Shown here piece after piece: positions 34,003 through 42,761 of a stretch of DNA of 64,000 nt. The position numbers were made by a program, and so were the translations under genes. Origin of the DNA: Streptomyces sp. NBC_00224 (GTDB lineage Bacteria > Actinomycetota > Actinomycetes > Streptomycetales > Streptomycetaceae); NCBI RefSeq assembly GCF_041435195.1, contig NZ_CP108107.1, positions 124,001-188,000 of the forward strand, written 5' to 3'. Within the stretch, counting starts at the first letter, position 1. Each line of letters opens with the position of its first letter. The notes beneath the pieces were generated by a model, which did no database searches, was not told the origin of the DNA, and saw only the letters and a list, made by a program, of their open reading frames with translations.

Positions 34003-34086
34003 GCGTTCCCCCTCTGGTCCCACCTGTCCCGCACGTCACCTTGGCCTCCACCGCCGCCAGGCTACAAGGAGGGGAACGGGGGCTTG

Positions 34087-34102
34087 TGAGTACGCGTACT
34101 CA
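34087..34102. promoter_or_regulatory. Perfect 16-bp palindrome upstream of the WXG-like operon
   Basis: TGAGTACGCGTACTCA is a perfect palindrome 85 bases before the GTG of the operon and about 80 bases before the tRNA-like gene. It is a strong candidate operator for either transcription unit. Confidence 0.6.
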
Positions 34103-34181
34103 GATCACGCGTTCCACGGGCCGCGCGGGTGCGGTATATTGGATCTTGAGCTTGCGGCCGCGATGAGCGGTTGCGGGACAT

Positions 34182-34251
34182 GCGTTGGTGGTCCAAGGAA
34201 AGGCGCCCCACTTCCTGTGGGGAGATGTAGGTGCAAGGCCTGCCCAGCGCT
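34182..34251 (+). tRNA. tRNA-Gly(UCC)-like gene with non-canonical T-loop
   Basis: The 70 bases fold as a full cloverleaf. The 7-bp acceptor is GCGTTGG with CCAGCGC, with one G-U pair. The D-arm is 34191-34204 with GG in the loop. The 5-bp anticodon stem is CCCCA/TGGGG around CTTCCTG, so the anticodon is TCC at 34213-34215. A four-base variable loop and a 5-bp T-stem (GTAGG/CCTGC) follow. Glycine identity elements are all present: G1-C72, C2-G71, G3-C70, U73, C35 and C36. Departures are T-loop TGCAAGG (G at position 55), U at position 37 and no encoded CCA. A terminator follows after seven bases. It may be a specialised or a decaying tRNA. Confidence 0.55.
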
Positions 34252-34258
34252 CGATGAA

Positions 34259-34296
34259 CAAGGGCCCCGGCCTCCGTATGGAGGCCGGGGCCCTTG
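34259..34296 (+). terminator. Intrinsic-type terminator of the tRNA-like gene
   Basis: A perfect 17-bp stem (CAAGGGCCCCGGCCTCC and its complement) with a GTAT loop starts seven bases after the tRNA-like element. It shows that a short RNA is probably made here. Confidence 0.9.
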
Positions 34297-34646
34297 TCTG
34301 TGCCGGCCGTTGGGACTTTGAGCGACAACGCCGAGCCTCCACCGCGTCGACCCGCGATACGGCCTGACCGACGGCGACTTCGCCGTACTCGGCCGGTGGC
34401 TGCGGCAGTTCACGCCCGTGTAGCCGGGGCGAGGGACACGTCGGCACCTCCGGACCCCGCCGTCGGACTTTCGTCCGGGCGGAGATCGGCACGCCGGGCG
34501 GTGCGCGGCGACTTTCGTGTGTGGTCAGGTCGTCCTGTCCCTGAAGCGGGTCGTGCCGGCTCCGGCGGTCCGGTGCCTCCTCTGCGAGGGATGCTGCTGC
34601 GCCGTACCACGGGGTACGGGTGAGCGCCCTGACGAGAGGAGAGCGT
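34297..34646. other. Intergenic region with a possible gene fragment
   Basis: This 350-bp region lies between the tRNA-like terminator and the protease gene. One plus-strand frame ends at 34421-34423 (TAG) with a protein-like tail reading VDPRYGLTDGDFAVLGRWLRQF, probably a remnant of a lost gene. The remainder holds the protease promoter; no clear -10/-35 pair stands out. Confidence 0.35.
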
Positions 34647-35675
34647 ATGAGGCTGGGAGGCAAGCCGGTTGTACGGCTGGTGGCCGCACTGGCGGTGGCA
34701 TCGGCCGGTGTCTTCGTGGCTACGGGCGAGAGGGCCCAGGCGATTGTGGGGGGAGCGAACGCGGAGCAGAGCTACTCGTTCATGGGCTCGCTGCAGGATG
34801 CCGGCGGCAACGAGGCGAAGCATCTGTGCGGTGTCGTACTCGTCAGGCCGGGTTGGGCGGTCACGGCCAATCACTGCACCTTCACGGGGCCCACCCCGAA
34901 CGAAGCACGGTTTCTGAAGGTCAGGTTCGGCTCCGACCGGTGGAACAGCGGAGGCAAGGAGGTGGGCGTCGCACGGATCGTCCGCTACACCGAAGCGCCC
35001 GACTGGAGCGGCAAGGACATCGCCCTGCTGAAACTGTCCGAAGACGTCCCGCGAGCCCCCGCCGTGATCGGCTCGACGCGCCCTGAAGCCGGGGCAGCGG
35101 TCCGTCTCCTGGGCTGGGGCAGGACCTGCGGCAAGGAACGCGGGTGCGAGAAGACGACTCCCGAGGTGCTCAGGCAGTTGGACACCGCCGTGGCAGCGGA
35201 TAAGGGCTGTGACGGCGGCAATTACGAGCCCACGCGCGAGATGTGTGTGAACGCCACGCCGAAGGACACCGTCTGCAAGGGCGACTCCGGAGGCCCCGCG
35301 CTGGTGCGAGCGAACGACGGATGGGCGCTCGCCGGAATCGCCAGCCGCAGGATCCGGCTCGGTGACTGCGGTACGTCCAACTTCTCGTACACCGACGCCA
35401 GTTCATTCCGGCAGTGGATCGACGAGACGGTGAGCGCCGATCAGGAGAAGCCTGTGGAGCAGCCTGCCGGTGGGCCGAGGAAGCCGGCAGAACAACCTGC
35501 CGGCGGGCCGAAGGAGCCGGGTAAGCAGCCGGACGGTGGGCCGAGCGCTCCCGGGGCCGCGCAGGAAGACCGGCGAAGCCCGGGGAGCGGCGATGACGAC
35601 GGGCGAGGCGGCGAGGGTGGCGGGGACGGGGATCCCGGCAGCGCTGCGCTTCCGCCCTGGATCGAGATCCACTAA
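34647..35675 (+). CDS. Secreted trypsin-like serine protease with Pro-rich tail
   Basis: This 342-residue chymotrypsin-fold protease has a signal peptide in residues 1-32, and the mature N-terminus is IVGG at 33-36. This suggests it is released active or needs only signal cleavage. The triad is His76 (TANHCT), Asp124 (KDIALLKL) and Ser214 (GDSGGP). Several Cys pairs are as expected. The C-terminal tail has three repeats around EQPAGGPRKP and EQPAGGPKEP, then an Asp/Gly-rich end, possibly a wall-spanning or exposed stalk. The ATG follows GAGGAGAG. No anchor motif is seen. Confidence 0.93.
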   Translation: MRLGGKPVVRLVAALAVASAGVFVATGERAQAIVGGANAEQSYSFMGSLQDAGGNEAKHLCGVVLVRPGWAVTANHCTFTGPTPNEARFLKVRFGSDRWNSGGKEVGVARIVRYTEAPDWSGKDIALLKLSEDVPRAPAVIGSTRPEAGAAVRLLGWGRTCGKERGCEKTTPEVLRQLDTAVAADKGCDGGNYEPTREMCVNATPKDTVCKGDSGGPALVRANDGWALAGIASRRIRLGDCGTSNFSYTDASSFRQWIDETVSADQEKPVEQPAGGPRKPAEQPAGGPKEPGKQPDGGPSAPGAAQEDRRSPGSGDDDGRGGEGGGDGDPGSAALPPWIEIH

Positions 35676-36175
35676 AGGAGTAGGTAGAAGGAGCACAAGG
35701 GGCCTCACGTCGATCCTGTGCTCAGCGGTCTGCACATGCCCTCACCCGTACGCGGGCGGGGGCGGTGGGGAACATTCGGGGTGTATTGACCGTTTACCTG
35801 TACGTGGGGGCGGCAAGGGGACAATGTCCCCCGAGCGGCGACCGCCCTTTCCGCACCCACTTCTGGACGGCCCCGGCCGTATCCCCCGATCGACCCGGGC
35901 CCGCCCCGGCCAGCCATCCCCCCCGGCTGGCCGGGGCTCAACGGCCTCAACGTGACCGTGCGGTAAATCGCCTGCGCGGCGGCAGCCGCCTCGGTAAGCG
36001 ATCCTCGCGTCGTGTTATCGCCTTGTTAAGCCCCTCGGTCACGATTGCTTCATCGGGTCTGGACCGGGACCGAGTCGGGCGCATCGCATGTGGGTGTCTC
36101 CCGTCGGGAGGCCGTCCCGGGCTCCGGCATGAAGATCAAGAGCGGCCGTAAGTCGCTGACCTGTGGGGGTTTTCC
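35676..36175. other. Intergenic region with two inverted repeats
   Basis: This 500-bp region has no supportable gene. It holds a 15-bp palindrome GGGGACA-A-TGTCCCC at 35817-35831 (operator candidate). It also holds a hairpin CCCCGGCCAGCC/GGCTGGCCGGGG at 35904-35936, probably a terminator. A TTGACC hexamer at about 35785 could be a -35 element. The last 150 bases probably carry the promoter of the next secreted-protein gene. Confidence 0.5.
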
Positions 36176-36532
36176 TTGCTTCGCTTCAAGAGCATCACTG
36201 TGGCCGCCGTGGGCGTGGGCCTGTCCGCTGCCGGCCTGCTGGCCGGCGCCGGAACGGCCGCCGCCGGCACCAGCGGTCAGCAGGTGAGTGTGTCGACCCG
36301 CTGGTCGGACCAGATCAGGATCTGTGGCCGCAACCAGGCCGACCAAGAGGCCTGCACCGGCTGGATCGCCTCCCCCAACGACTGGACGGCGCTGCCTGGT
36401 TGGTGGTGGAAGGGCGAGCTGACCATCCAGGGCTACCAGCAGGAGAACGGGGAATACCGCGTCGGTTACTGCGACGTACCTCCCTCGCAGTCCGAGGACT
36501 GGACGAAGTGCAACCTCTTCGGCACGCTCTGA
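36176..36532 (+). CDS. Small secreted hypothetical protein
   Basis: This 118-residue precursor has a signal peptide (TVAAVGVGLSAAGLLAGAGTAAA) and a mature domain of about 85 residues rich in Trp (NDWTALPGWWWKGELTIQGY). The domain has four Cys, suggesting two disulphides. The start is TTG at 36176 with GTGGGGG upstream. I do not recognise the family; similar small Trp-rich exported proteins are common in Streptomyces. It lies upstream of the mannose-lectin-like gene, in the same direction. Confidence 0.75.
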   Translation: MLRFKSITVAAVGVGLSAAGLLAGAGTAAAGTSGQQVSVSTRWSDQIRICGRNQADQEACTGWIASPNDWTALPGWWWKGELTIQGYQQENGEYRVGYCDVPPSQSEDWTKCNLFGTL

Positions 36533-36681
36533 CGGCTCCGCGAGGGGACCGCGCCGGTCGCGGGCGGGGCTCAACCGCCTGTCCGTGACCAGTGCGCTCT
36601 CTGTCCTGGCCGCGCCATGTCGGGGCCCGGGGCGTCGCCCCGTACACCTGATTCATCTAACTCATCTACAGGGGGACACTC

Positions 36682-37125
36682 ATGCGCAGGATTACTAAAG
36701 TGCTCATCGCGGGCGTCGCAGCGGCGACATCCATCGTCGGTGTGGCCGGGACCGCTTCGGCGAACACCACAAGTGCCTTGTACCGAGGCCAGACCATCAA
36801 CGTCGGGGACTCGATCATGGGCACCACCGGCACGAGCACGTGGTACGAGCTGATGATGCAGTCGGACGGCAACCTTGTCGAGTACCGCTGGGACGGCGAC
36901 CCGACCCAGGGCTCCCAGAGCCGTCGGGTGTGCTGGTCATCGAACACCTATGGGTCGGGCGCCAACCACGCGACGTATCAGCAGGACGGCAACTTCGTGG
37001 TCTACACCCCGGGCGGTTACGCGGCGTGGTCGTCGAACTCCGCGGGTGGAGGGGGCTCGACCGTCGACATCAGCTCGCGCGGCGCCCTGTACGTCGGCAC
37101 CAAGCAGATCTCCGGGGCGTGCTGA
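36682..37125 (+). CDS. Secreted bulb-type (D-mannose) lectin domain protein
   Basis: This 147-residue exported protein has a signal peptide ending near TASANT. The mature B-lectin domain has sugar-site motifs LMMQSDGNLVEY and YQQDGNFVVY (QxDxNxVxY pattern), each followed by a Trp-Ser-Ser strand. Such domains bind mannose-type glycans. The ATG follows GGGGGA. It is an isolated lectin without an attached enzyme, comparable to the ricin-type lectin at 11510. Confidence 0.9.
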   Translation: MRRITKVLIAGVAAATSIVGVAGTASANTTSALYRGQTINVGDSIMGTTGTSTWYELMMQSDGNLVEYRWDGDPTQGSQSRRVCWSSNTYGSGANHATYQQDGNFVVYTPGGYAAWSSNSAGGGGSTVDISSRGALYVGTKQISGAC

Positions 37126-37426
37126 CCCGTCTCCCCAGCTGACCGACGACTTGGTGCCGTCTCGCGAGCCGCGAGGCGGCACCGGCGTTTCAGCTTGACG
37201 TTCGAGGGCGGCGGCGCGTTCGCGTACCGGGGTTGCCTTGCCGTGTCAGCGGTCCATCCCCGGAAGACGTGGTGGGTCGGTCGGGGTTGGTGAGCCCCCT
37301 GTTAAAGTCACTTCACTCGCATGGGGGGCACGGCCGGGGGGCCTTTTCACTTCGTACGACCGCATCGTGTGGCGACACGTGATGCGGCGGTCTCTCATGC
37401 CTTGGCAAGGCTTCCGGAGGACCATC
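37126..37426. other. Intergenic region before the FG-GAP gene
   Basis: This 301-bp region has no gene. It includes CGAGCCGCGAGGCGG direct/inverted segments near 37165 and a TGTTAAAGTCACTTCACTC AT-rich patch near 37300, the likely promoter. GGAGG at 37416-37420 is the Shine-Dalgarno of the next gene. Confidence 0.4.
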
Positions 37427-40400
37427 TTGAGACGTCACATGCTCGTACGGAGCGCTATCGCCGCGGTGCTGGCGACCGCTGCCGGGATCATGCCGCTGAG
37501 CGGTTCGCCCGCGGGGGCGGCGGAGCTGCCCGGTGAGGTCGTCGTCCCGGCCGAGCAGCGGGCGGATCCCGATGCGGACATGCTGGTGGATGCCGGGGAG
37601 ACCGGCTATCTGTGGGGCAGGCCGGGCAACGGGTACAACTGGACTTCGTACGCCGACGGCTCCACCCGACGGCTTCCCCTGCCCAAGGGGAAGCGAGTGG
37701 AGGCCTACGCCACGGGCACCGACACGGTCGGGTTCGTCGACTCCGGCGAGCGTTTCGTGGTTCTGCGCGACATGAAGGACGGCTCGGAGCGGACCTTCCG
37801 GCTGCCCGATGGGCAGGCTCTGGAAGGCCTGTTCGGCGACGTGGTGGTGACCAGCGAGGTCCTCGCGGACCGGACGTACCGTGCCCACCTGCTGTCGTGG
37901 GAGAACGGCCGTGTCGCGGACCGCGTGGTTGCGGGGCTTCCCGAGGACGCACAGCTGATCCACGGACACTCCCAAAGCGGCGGGGACGGCGTGCTCGTCT
38001 TCTACGGGCAGGGCAGTGACCAGCTGCATGCGGCGTGGATCGACCGGTCGGGCCAGGCCCGGCTCTCGGACATACGCCCGACCGCACGCAGCGCCTTCAG
38101 CGGGGGCCGCTATGTCCAGTGGTGGCAGAGCGGGCGCGTCCGGGTGTGGAAGACCCCGGACTTCTCCACGCCTGTCCACGACTTCACCGTCCCCTACGAA
38201 GCGTCTTCGGCTGTGGTCGGCGTGCTGGGCAACGATCTCCTGATCACCCGCACCACCTCTGCGGACATCTCTTCGGGCACCGCCGCCAAGCGCCGTATCG
38301 TCGCGATCCCCCTCGGTGGCGGGCCTGAGCGGCCGGTGTTCGACGGCGTGTCCGGAAGCCCGGTCTTCCAGCCCGACGGAACGCTGCTGGTCGCACGGGC
38401 CACAGAAGGCCGTGAAGGACCGGAGCGGTCCGTGTACGCGGTGCGGCCGGCCGCCGACGGCGCCTTCACGGCCGACAAGATCGCGGACGCCCCCCGGGTC
38501 CGGACCGCGATCCGCGGCCTGACAATGGCCCAGGGGCGGCTGGACACGCTGGATCAGCTGCCGTGGAACCTCTCCAGGCTCCGCCGCACCGACATCTCCG
38601 TCTCCGGCCTGCTCACGCCGGGGCCGCGCCTGGACCGGGGCACCGACGGCTACGAGTTCCCTGACGCCAATTGCGGCGCGGCCTGGTGCAAGACGTTCCA
38701 GGCCACGGGCGACGGCAGGCTGGTGTACCGCTCGTCCGAGCGCAACAGCCTGCGCGTACTGGCCGACGGCGCGTCGCTGCCCGCCGCCGAGGTGCCCGTC
38801 GCGCGGGAGATGTACCAGGCCCACAAGTCCCATGCCTCCGGACGCTACGACGCGGTGCCCGTCGCCGGATCGGCCGACGACGGATACATGACGCATATCC
38901 AGGTGATCGACCTGGACACCGGCAAGCCCGTCTACACCAGCGCCGGCCATCGATCCGTGCCCGCGTACGCCTTGACCGGATCCACCCTGTGGCTGGAGGA
39001 CGAGGACGGCGGCCCCGGTGCCGTCCTCTCCGTCGACGTCCGTACCGGCGCGGCCACCCCCCGGTTCCGCGCCGCGAACTGCGACATCACGGAACTGCTC
39101 GCCAACACGGGCTTCCTCTACTGGGCATGCGGCCAGACGGATTCGGGTCCCGTGGCCGCGGGCGGGTACGACCTCGCCGCCAAGCGGGCGGTACGGCTGC
39201 CCGAGCATCGTGAAGCCCTGCTGGGCGACGGCTACCTGGCCTGGGAGAAGGACGGCGTCCTCGCCGCCACCGACCTGCGCGGTACCACTGGCACCCGCAC
39301 GCTCGGACGCCCCGCGCTGCGGGACGCGGGCATGGGCTGGACCGTGGACCGCTTCGGCGGCCCGCTCGCCTACACCGACCAGGACGGCGACCTCCACCTC
39401 GTCCCCTCGGGCGTACGGACCTCCGACCTCGCCGCCATCGACACGGACGCTCCGGCCGCGGCGCGGAACGGGGCCGACGGGTGGACGGCCCGCTGGTGGC
39501 TGTCGAAGCCCGCCGCCTCCTGGCAGTTGACGCTGAAGAGCACATCCACCGGCGCGGTCGTTCGCACGTTCGGAGGCGGTGAGGCGCGCGGCATCGTCAA
39601 GGCGGCCTGGGACGGCAAGGACGCTGCTGGACGGGCCCTCGCCAACGGCTCCTACACCTGGACCCTGACCGCTCGCCCCGCCGACGGACTCGGCACGGCC
39701 CTGAGCCGCAGCGGCACGCTCGTGCTCACCGGTGGACTCCCGGTCGCCCGCGACCACATCGGCCCGGGCGGCCCCGACGGCGTCGGCGACCTGCTTGGCT
39801 TCACCCCTGCCGGAACCGCCGACTTCCGAGGCGGTACCGGCCGCGGCGGTGTGGACGCGAAGGTGTCGGGCTCCGGCTGGACGGGGGCGAGCACCGTGAC
39901 GGCCGCGGTCCCCTTCGGGGACGCGGACGGCGACGGCTGCAACGACGTCCTGATCCGCCTGAGCAGTGGTGAACTGCGCAGGTACAAGCCGGCCTGCGGT
40001 GCGGCGCTGACGCCCTCGGCGCCGTACACGAAGGTCGGCGGCGGCTGGCACATCTTCGACTCGCTCACATCGCCGGGCGACCTCACCGGCGACGGCCGCC
40101 CGGACGTGATTGCCCGTCAGGCGGCGACTGGCGAACTCTACTTGTACGCGGACGACGGCAGAGGCAACTTCAGCGCCCGCCTACGGATCGGCACGGGCTG
40201 GAAGGGGTATGTCCTGGTCGGCGTGGGCGACCTCACCGGCGACGGCAAGGCCGACCTGCTGGCCCGTGACGCCTCCGGCGTGCTGTGGCTCTACCCGGGC
40301 ACCGGCAAGGGGACACTCGGCAACCGGATCAAGGTCGGCGGTGGCTGGCAGGTCTACAACGCCCTTGTCGGCGCGGGCGACCTGAACAACGACGGCAAGC

Positions 40401-40522
40401 CGGACCTGCTCGCCCTCGGCACGGACGGCGTGCTCTGGTCGTACGCCGGTGACGGCCACGGCAACTTCGGCGGCCGCATGAGGATCGGCGGCGGCTGGCA
40501 GATGTACAAGTACCTGTTCTGA
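37427..40522 (+). CDS. Large secreted FG-GAP/VCBS beta-propeller protein
   Basis: This 1031-residue exported protein starts at TTG 37427, chosen because GGAGG lies six bases before it. It has a signal peptide (VRSAIAAVLATAAGIMPL...AGAAE), a long beta-rich propeller-like region and a FlgD-like Ig segment (AAWDGKDAAGRALANGSYTWTL). At the C-terminus are at least three FG-GAP/VCBS calcium repeats (DLTGDGRPDVIAR, DLTGDGKADLLAR, DLNNDGKPDLLAL). The GDGxxD loops suggest Ca2+ binding. It is probably an extracellular adhesin or scaffold, with no catalytic motif found. Confidence 0.88.
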   Translation: MRRHMLVRSAIAAVLATAAGIMPLSGSPAGAAELPGEVVVPAEQRADPDADMLVDAGETGYLWGRPGNGYNWTSYADGSTRRLPLPKGKRVEAYATGTDTVGFVDSGERFVVLRDMKDGSERTFRLPDGQALEGLFGDVVVTSEVLADRTYRAHLLSWENGRVADRVVAGLPEDAQLIHGHSQSGGDGVLVFYGQGSDQLHAAWIDRSGQARLSDIRPTARSAFSGGRYVQWWQSGRVRVWKTPDFSTPVHDFTVPYEASSAVVGVLGNDLLITRTTSADISSGTAAKRRIVAIPLGGGPERPVFDGVSGSPVFQPDGTLLVARATEGREGPERSVYAVRPAADGAFTADKIADAPRVRTAIRGLTMAQGRLDTLDQLPWNLSRLRRTDISVSGLLTPGPRLDRGTDGYEFPDANCGAAWCKTFQATGDGRLVYRSSERNSLRVLADGASLPAAEVPVAREMYQAHKSHASGRYDAVPVAGSADDGYMTHIQVIDLDTGKPVYTSAGHRSVPAYALTGSTLWLEDEDGGPGAVLSVDVRTGAATPRFRAANCDITELLANTGFLYWACGQTDSGPVAAGGYDLAAKRAVRLPEHREALLGDGYLAWEKDGVLAATDLRGTTGTRTLGRPALRDAGMGWTVDRFGGPLAYTDQDGDLHLVPSGVRTSDLAAIDTDAPAAARNGADGWTARWWLSKPAASWQLTLKSTSTGAVVRTFGGGEARGIVKAAWDGKDAAGRALANGSYTWTLTARPADGLGTALSRSGTLVLTGGLPVARDHIGPGGPDGVGDLLGFTPAGTADFRGGTGRGGVDAKVSGSGWTGASTVTAAVPFGDADGDGCNDVLIRLSSGELRRYKPACGAALTPSAPYTKVGGGWHIFDSLTSPGDLTGDGRPDVIARQAATGELYLYADDGRGNFSARLRIGTGWKGYVLVGVGDLTGDGKADLLARDASGVLWLYPGTGKGTLGNRIKVGGGWQVYNALVGAGDLNNDGKPDLLALGTDGVLWSYAGDGHGNFGGRMRIGGGWQMYKYLF

Positions 40523-40533
40523 CCGTGAAGGCC

Positions 40534-40557
40534 GGTCCGCCCGTGCTGGGGCGGGCC
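40534..40557 (+). terminator. Hairpin after the FG-GAP gene
   Basis: GGTCCGCCC and GGGCGGGCC pair, with one G-T, around a six-base loop starting 12 bases after the stop. There is no T-run. Confidence 0.7.
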
Positions 40558-40935
40558 AGGCCTACGGTACGGTCTGCCGCGGATGCCCGGGGACCGGGCT
40601 GATCGTCCTTTCAAGGGATGCGCACTCAAGGTTGGATGGTGCCCTCAGCCGGGGTTGCACGAGGGTCACTGCGGCGGGGCTCGGAGTGCAGGCCGGGTCG
40701 GTGAGGAGCCGGTTGTGTCGCCGACGCGGTTCCATGAGCCGGCTCCGCCGAACGAGGACTGCCCGCGGAGCCCTGGTGTGCTGCGGGTCCGGCCACCCTG
40801 ACGGCCCGGCGTGACACGGCGCCACCGGGTGCCGGTCACTCGGCTGCGAGCGGTCAGATGCCTGGCGAGGTAGCACAGTTGGGTGTGGACAGATCGATCG
40901 CTGATGGATAGACAAGCACTCGAAACCGCGCCCGC
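40558..40935. other. Intergenic region between convergent genes
   Basis: This stretch of nearly 380 bp holds no supportable gene. Frames on the minus strand are open but with poor codon bias. A degraded gene or insertion-sequence end is possible; nothing diagnostic is seen. Confidence 0.35.
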
Positions 40936-41331
40936 CTATACGCACCCGCAGTTGCTGCCGTAAAAGACGAACCACACGGCCACAGCGCCGACGATGGTCA
41001 GCACCGCTGCCCCCAGCAGCCATGGCGATCGACGGTCCGGGTGGCTTCGGGCTTTGACGGCGGCGACGGTGACGACCGCGCCGGTCAGCAGGACGACCAC
41101 GGTGCCCAGCGTGAGAGCGGGACTTCGGCCCCATCCCCAAAACAACCCGATGAGCACCCCTACGAGCAGCGCGCAACTCACCGCCTGCATGACGATTTCG
41201 GCGAGAAAGTCCCCGAGCAACTCGGTGAGGAACTCCAAGGCTTCGCGAAGGAGTCCGTGCTTGCGGCCGGGGCCGGTTGCCGGGGTGGTGTGATCGTGAT
41301 CGGGTAACCCGTCCTCGGACGGCGAAGTCAT
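40936..41331 (-). CDS. Small membrane protein with a TTA codon
   Basis: This 131-residue protein has a polar His/Asp-rich N-terminus (EDGLPDHDHTTPATG). It has three hydrophobic helices (ALLVGVLIGLFWGWG, LTLGTVVVLLTGAVVTVAA, WLLGAAVLTIVGAVAVWFVF) and a short exit tail GSNCGCV with two Cys. The ninth codon is TTA (41307-41305), so translation should need bldA. No family is recognised. It stands alone between unrelated genes. Confidence 0.75.
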   Translation of the reverse strand: MTSPSEDGLPDHDHTTPATGPGRKHGLLREALEFLTELLGDFLAEIVMQAVSCALLVGVLIGLFWGWGRSPALTLGTVVVLLTGAVVTVAAVKARSHPDRRSPWLLGAAVLTIVGAVAVWFVFYGSNCGCV

Positions 41332-41513
41332 GGCAGCCCCCGCTGGATGAGTACCGGCCCTGTAGGCCGTTTTCGCCGCGAGCCTATCGCCGAGTGAGCG
41401 GTCACTTGAGCCACTTCGTAGTGATCACCAGCATGGCCGGCGCCGGATCGCGCGGAGAGCCGCGGACGGCGCCCCCCCCCGGCATCAATCCTCTGGCCCT
41501 GTTGCCCTTGGTG

Positions 41514-42635
41514 TCACCGGGGTATCGGATGCGCCGCGGTCGGTCCGCCGTCGGTCTGCCGTCGGTCGTCTCTGTCCTGGGCCCGGCTCTCCAGCGGGGA
41601 GGGGAACGGCTCGGGCGTCGTCCGGGGGAAGGCTCGGCGGTAGGTGCCCGGGGACACGCCGATCTGTTTGAGGAAGTGGTGGCGGAGGTTGTTCGCCGTG
41701 CCGAGGCCGCTCAGCTCCCCGATCTTCTCGATGGGCAAGTCTGTTGATTCCAGCAGGCTCTGGGCCCGTCCCAGACGCTGGTTGAGGAGCCACTGGAGTG
41801 GAGTCGTCCCGGTGGCCGCCTGGAGTCGCCGGTGCAGGGTCCGCGGGCTCATCGCCGCGCGCCGGGCCAGATCCTCGACTGTGAGGGGTTGGTCCAGGTG
41901 GGTACGGGCCCAGTCCAGGACGGGCCCCAGGCTCGCGTCGTCGGTGGTGGGTACGGACAGGTCGATGAACTGCGCCTGGCCGCCGGGCCGGTGGGCGGGC
42001 ACCACCATCCGGCGGGCCAGCTGGTTGGCGACGTGTGCGCCCAGGTCACGGCGCACCAGATGGAGGCAGAGGTCGAGTCCGGCGGTCAGCCCGGCGCTGG
42101 TGAGTACGTCGCCGTCGTCCACGTACAGCACCGAGTCGTCGACTTGTACCTTCGGGTAGCGCTCGGCCAGTTGAGCGGTGTGCATCCAGTGGGCGGTGGC
42201 GCGGCGTCCGTCGAGCAGCCCCGCCTCGGCGAGTGCGAAGGCGCCGGTGCACAGGGAGACCATGCGGGCGCCCGCGTCGTAGGCATCGCGCAGGGCCGTG
42301 ATCAGCGCCGGTGGCAGCGGCATGCCCTCGTCTACGCAGGCATCGGGCACCGAGGGCACGATGACCGTGTCGGTGCCGACCAGGTCAGCGAGCCCGTAGC
42401 GGGTCCGCAGTGACAGCCCGGACCCGGTCGCGGAGCCGTCCTGCTGAGGCTCGCCCGTACTGCACAGTCGCAGGTCGTACCAGGGGTCGGCCAGGTCCGG
42501 CTGCGGCTTCCCGAAGACGGTGCAGGGGATGCTCAACTCGTACAGATCCCATGAGGGGACTCCGATGTCCTCGGCCACGACCACGGCGACGGAACCGGGA
42601 CCGGGACCAGGACCAGGACCAGGACCAGGATTCAT
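41514..42635 (-). CDS. GlxA-type regulator (DJ-1/PfpI plus AraC HTH)
   Basis: This 373-residue regulator has an N-terminal class I glutamine-amidotransferase-like (PfpI) domain, with the nucleophile-elbow Cys in MVSLCTGAFALAEAGLLDGRRATAHW. The C-terminal AraC HTH pair is LTVEDLARRAAMSPRTLHRRLQ and LPIEKIGELSGLGTANNLRHHF. Such proteins sense unknown small molecules. The extreme N-terminus is a Gly-Pro repeat (NPGPGPGPGPGPG) encoded by a hexanucleotide tract. It is divergent from the reductase at 42762, its probable target. Confidence 0.93.
   Translation of the reverse strand: MNPGPGPGPGPGPGSVAVVVAEDIGVPSWDLYELSIPCTVFGKPQPDLADPWYDLRLCSTGEPQQDGSATGSGLSLRTRYGLADLVGTDTVIVPSVPDACVDEGMPLPPALITALRDAYDAGARMVSLCTGAFALAEAGLLDGRRATAHWMHTAQLAERYPKVQVDDSVLYVDDGDVLTSAGLTAGLDLCLHLVRRDLGAHVANQLARRMVVPAHRPGGQAQFIDLSVPTTDDASLGPVLDWARTHLDQPLTVEDLARRAAMSPRTLHRRLQAATGTTPLQWLLNQRLGRAQSLLESTDLPIEKIGELSGLGTANNLRHHFLKQIGVSPGTYRRAFPRTTPEPFPSPLESRAQDRDDRRQTDGGPTAAHPIPR
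42595..42630 (-). repeat. Hexanucleotide repeat encoding the (Gly-Pro)n N-terminus
   Basis: Six units (two CCGGGA, four CCAGGA) immediately follow the start codon of the GlxA-type regulator. Changes in unit number stay in frame. Confidence 0.95.
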
Positions 42636-42761
42636 ACCTTGAAGGGTATGGCAGGAATTTGGTGGTTGCCGTCACCAGCGTCACTGTTTCCGGCCGCCGC
42701 GCGCTGCGATCTTGGTCTTACGTGACCGACCGCCGCAGGCGGACGTAAAGGGAGTTGGGGC

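Noticed and set aside
35705..35950. Small minus-strand frame (81 codons)
   Set aside because: It reads through a 12-bp hairpin and a palindrome, with no Shine-Dalgarno and no domain.
40558..40935. Possible insertion-sequence fragment
   Set aside because: No transposase motif or terminal inverted repeats could be found on either strand.
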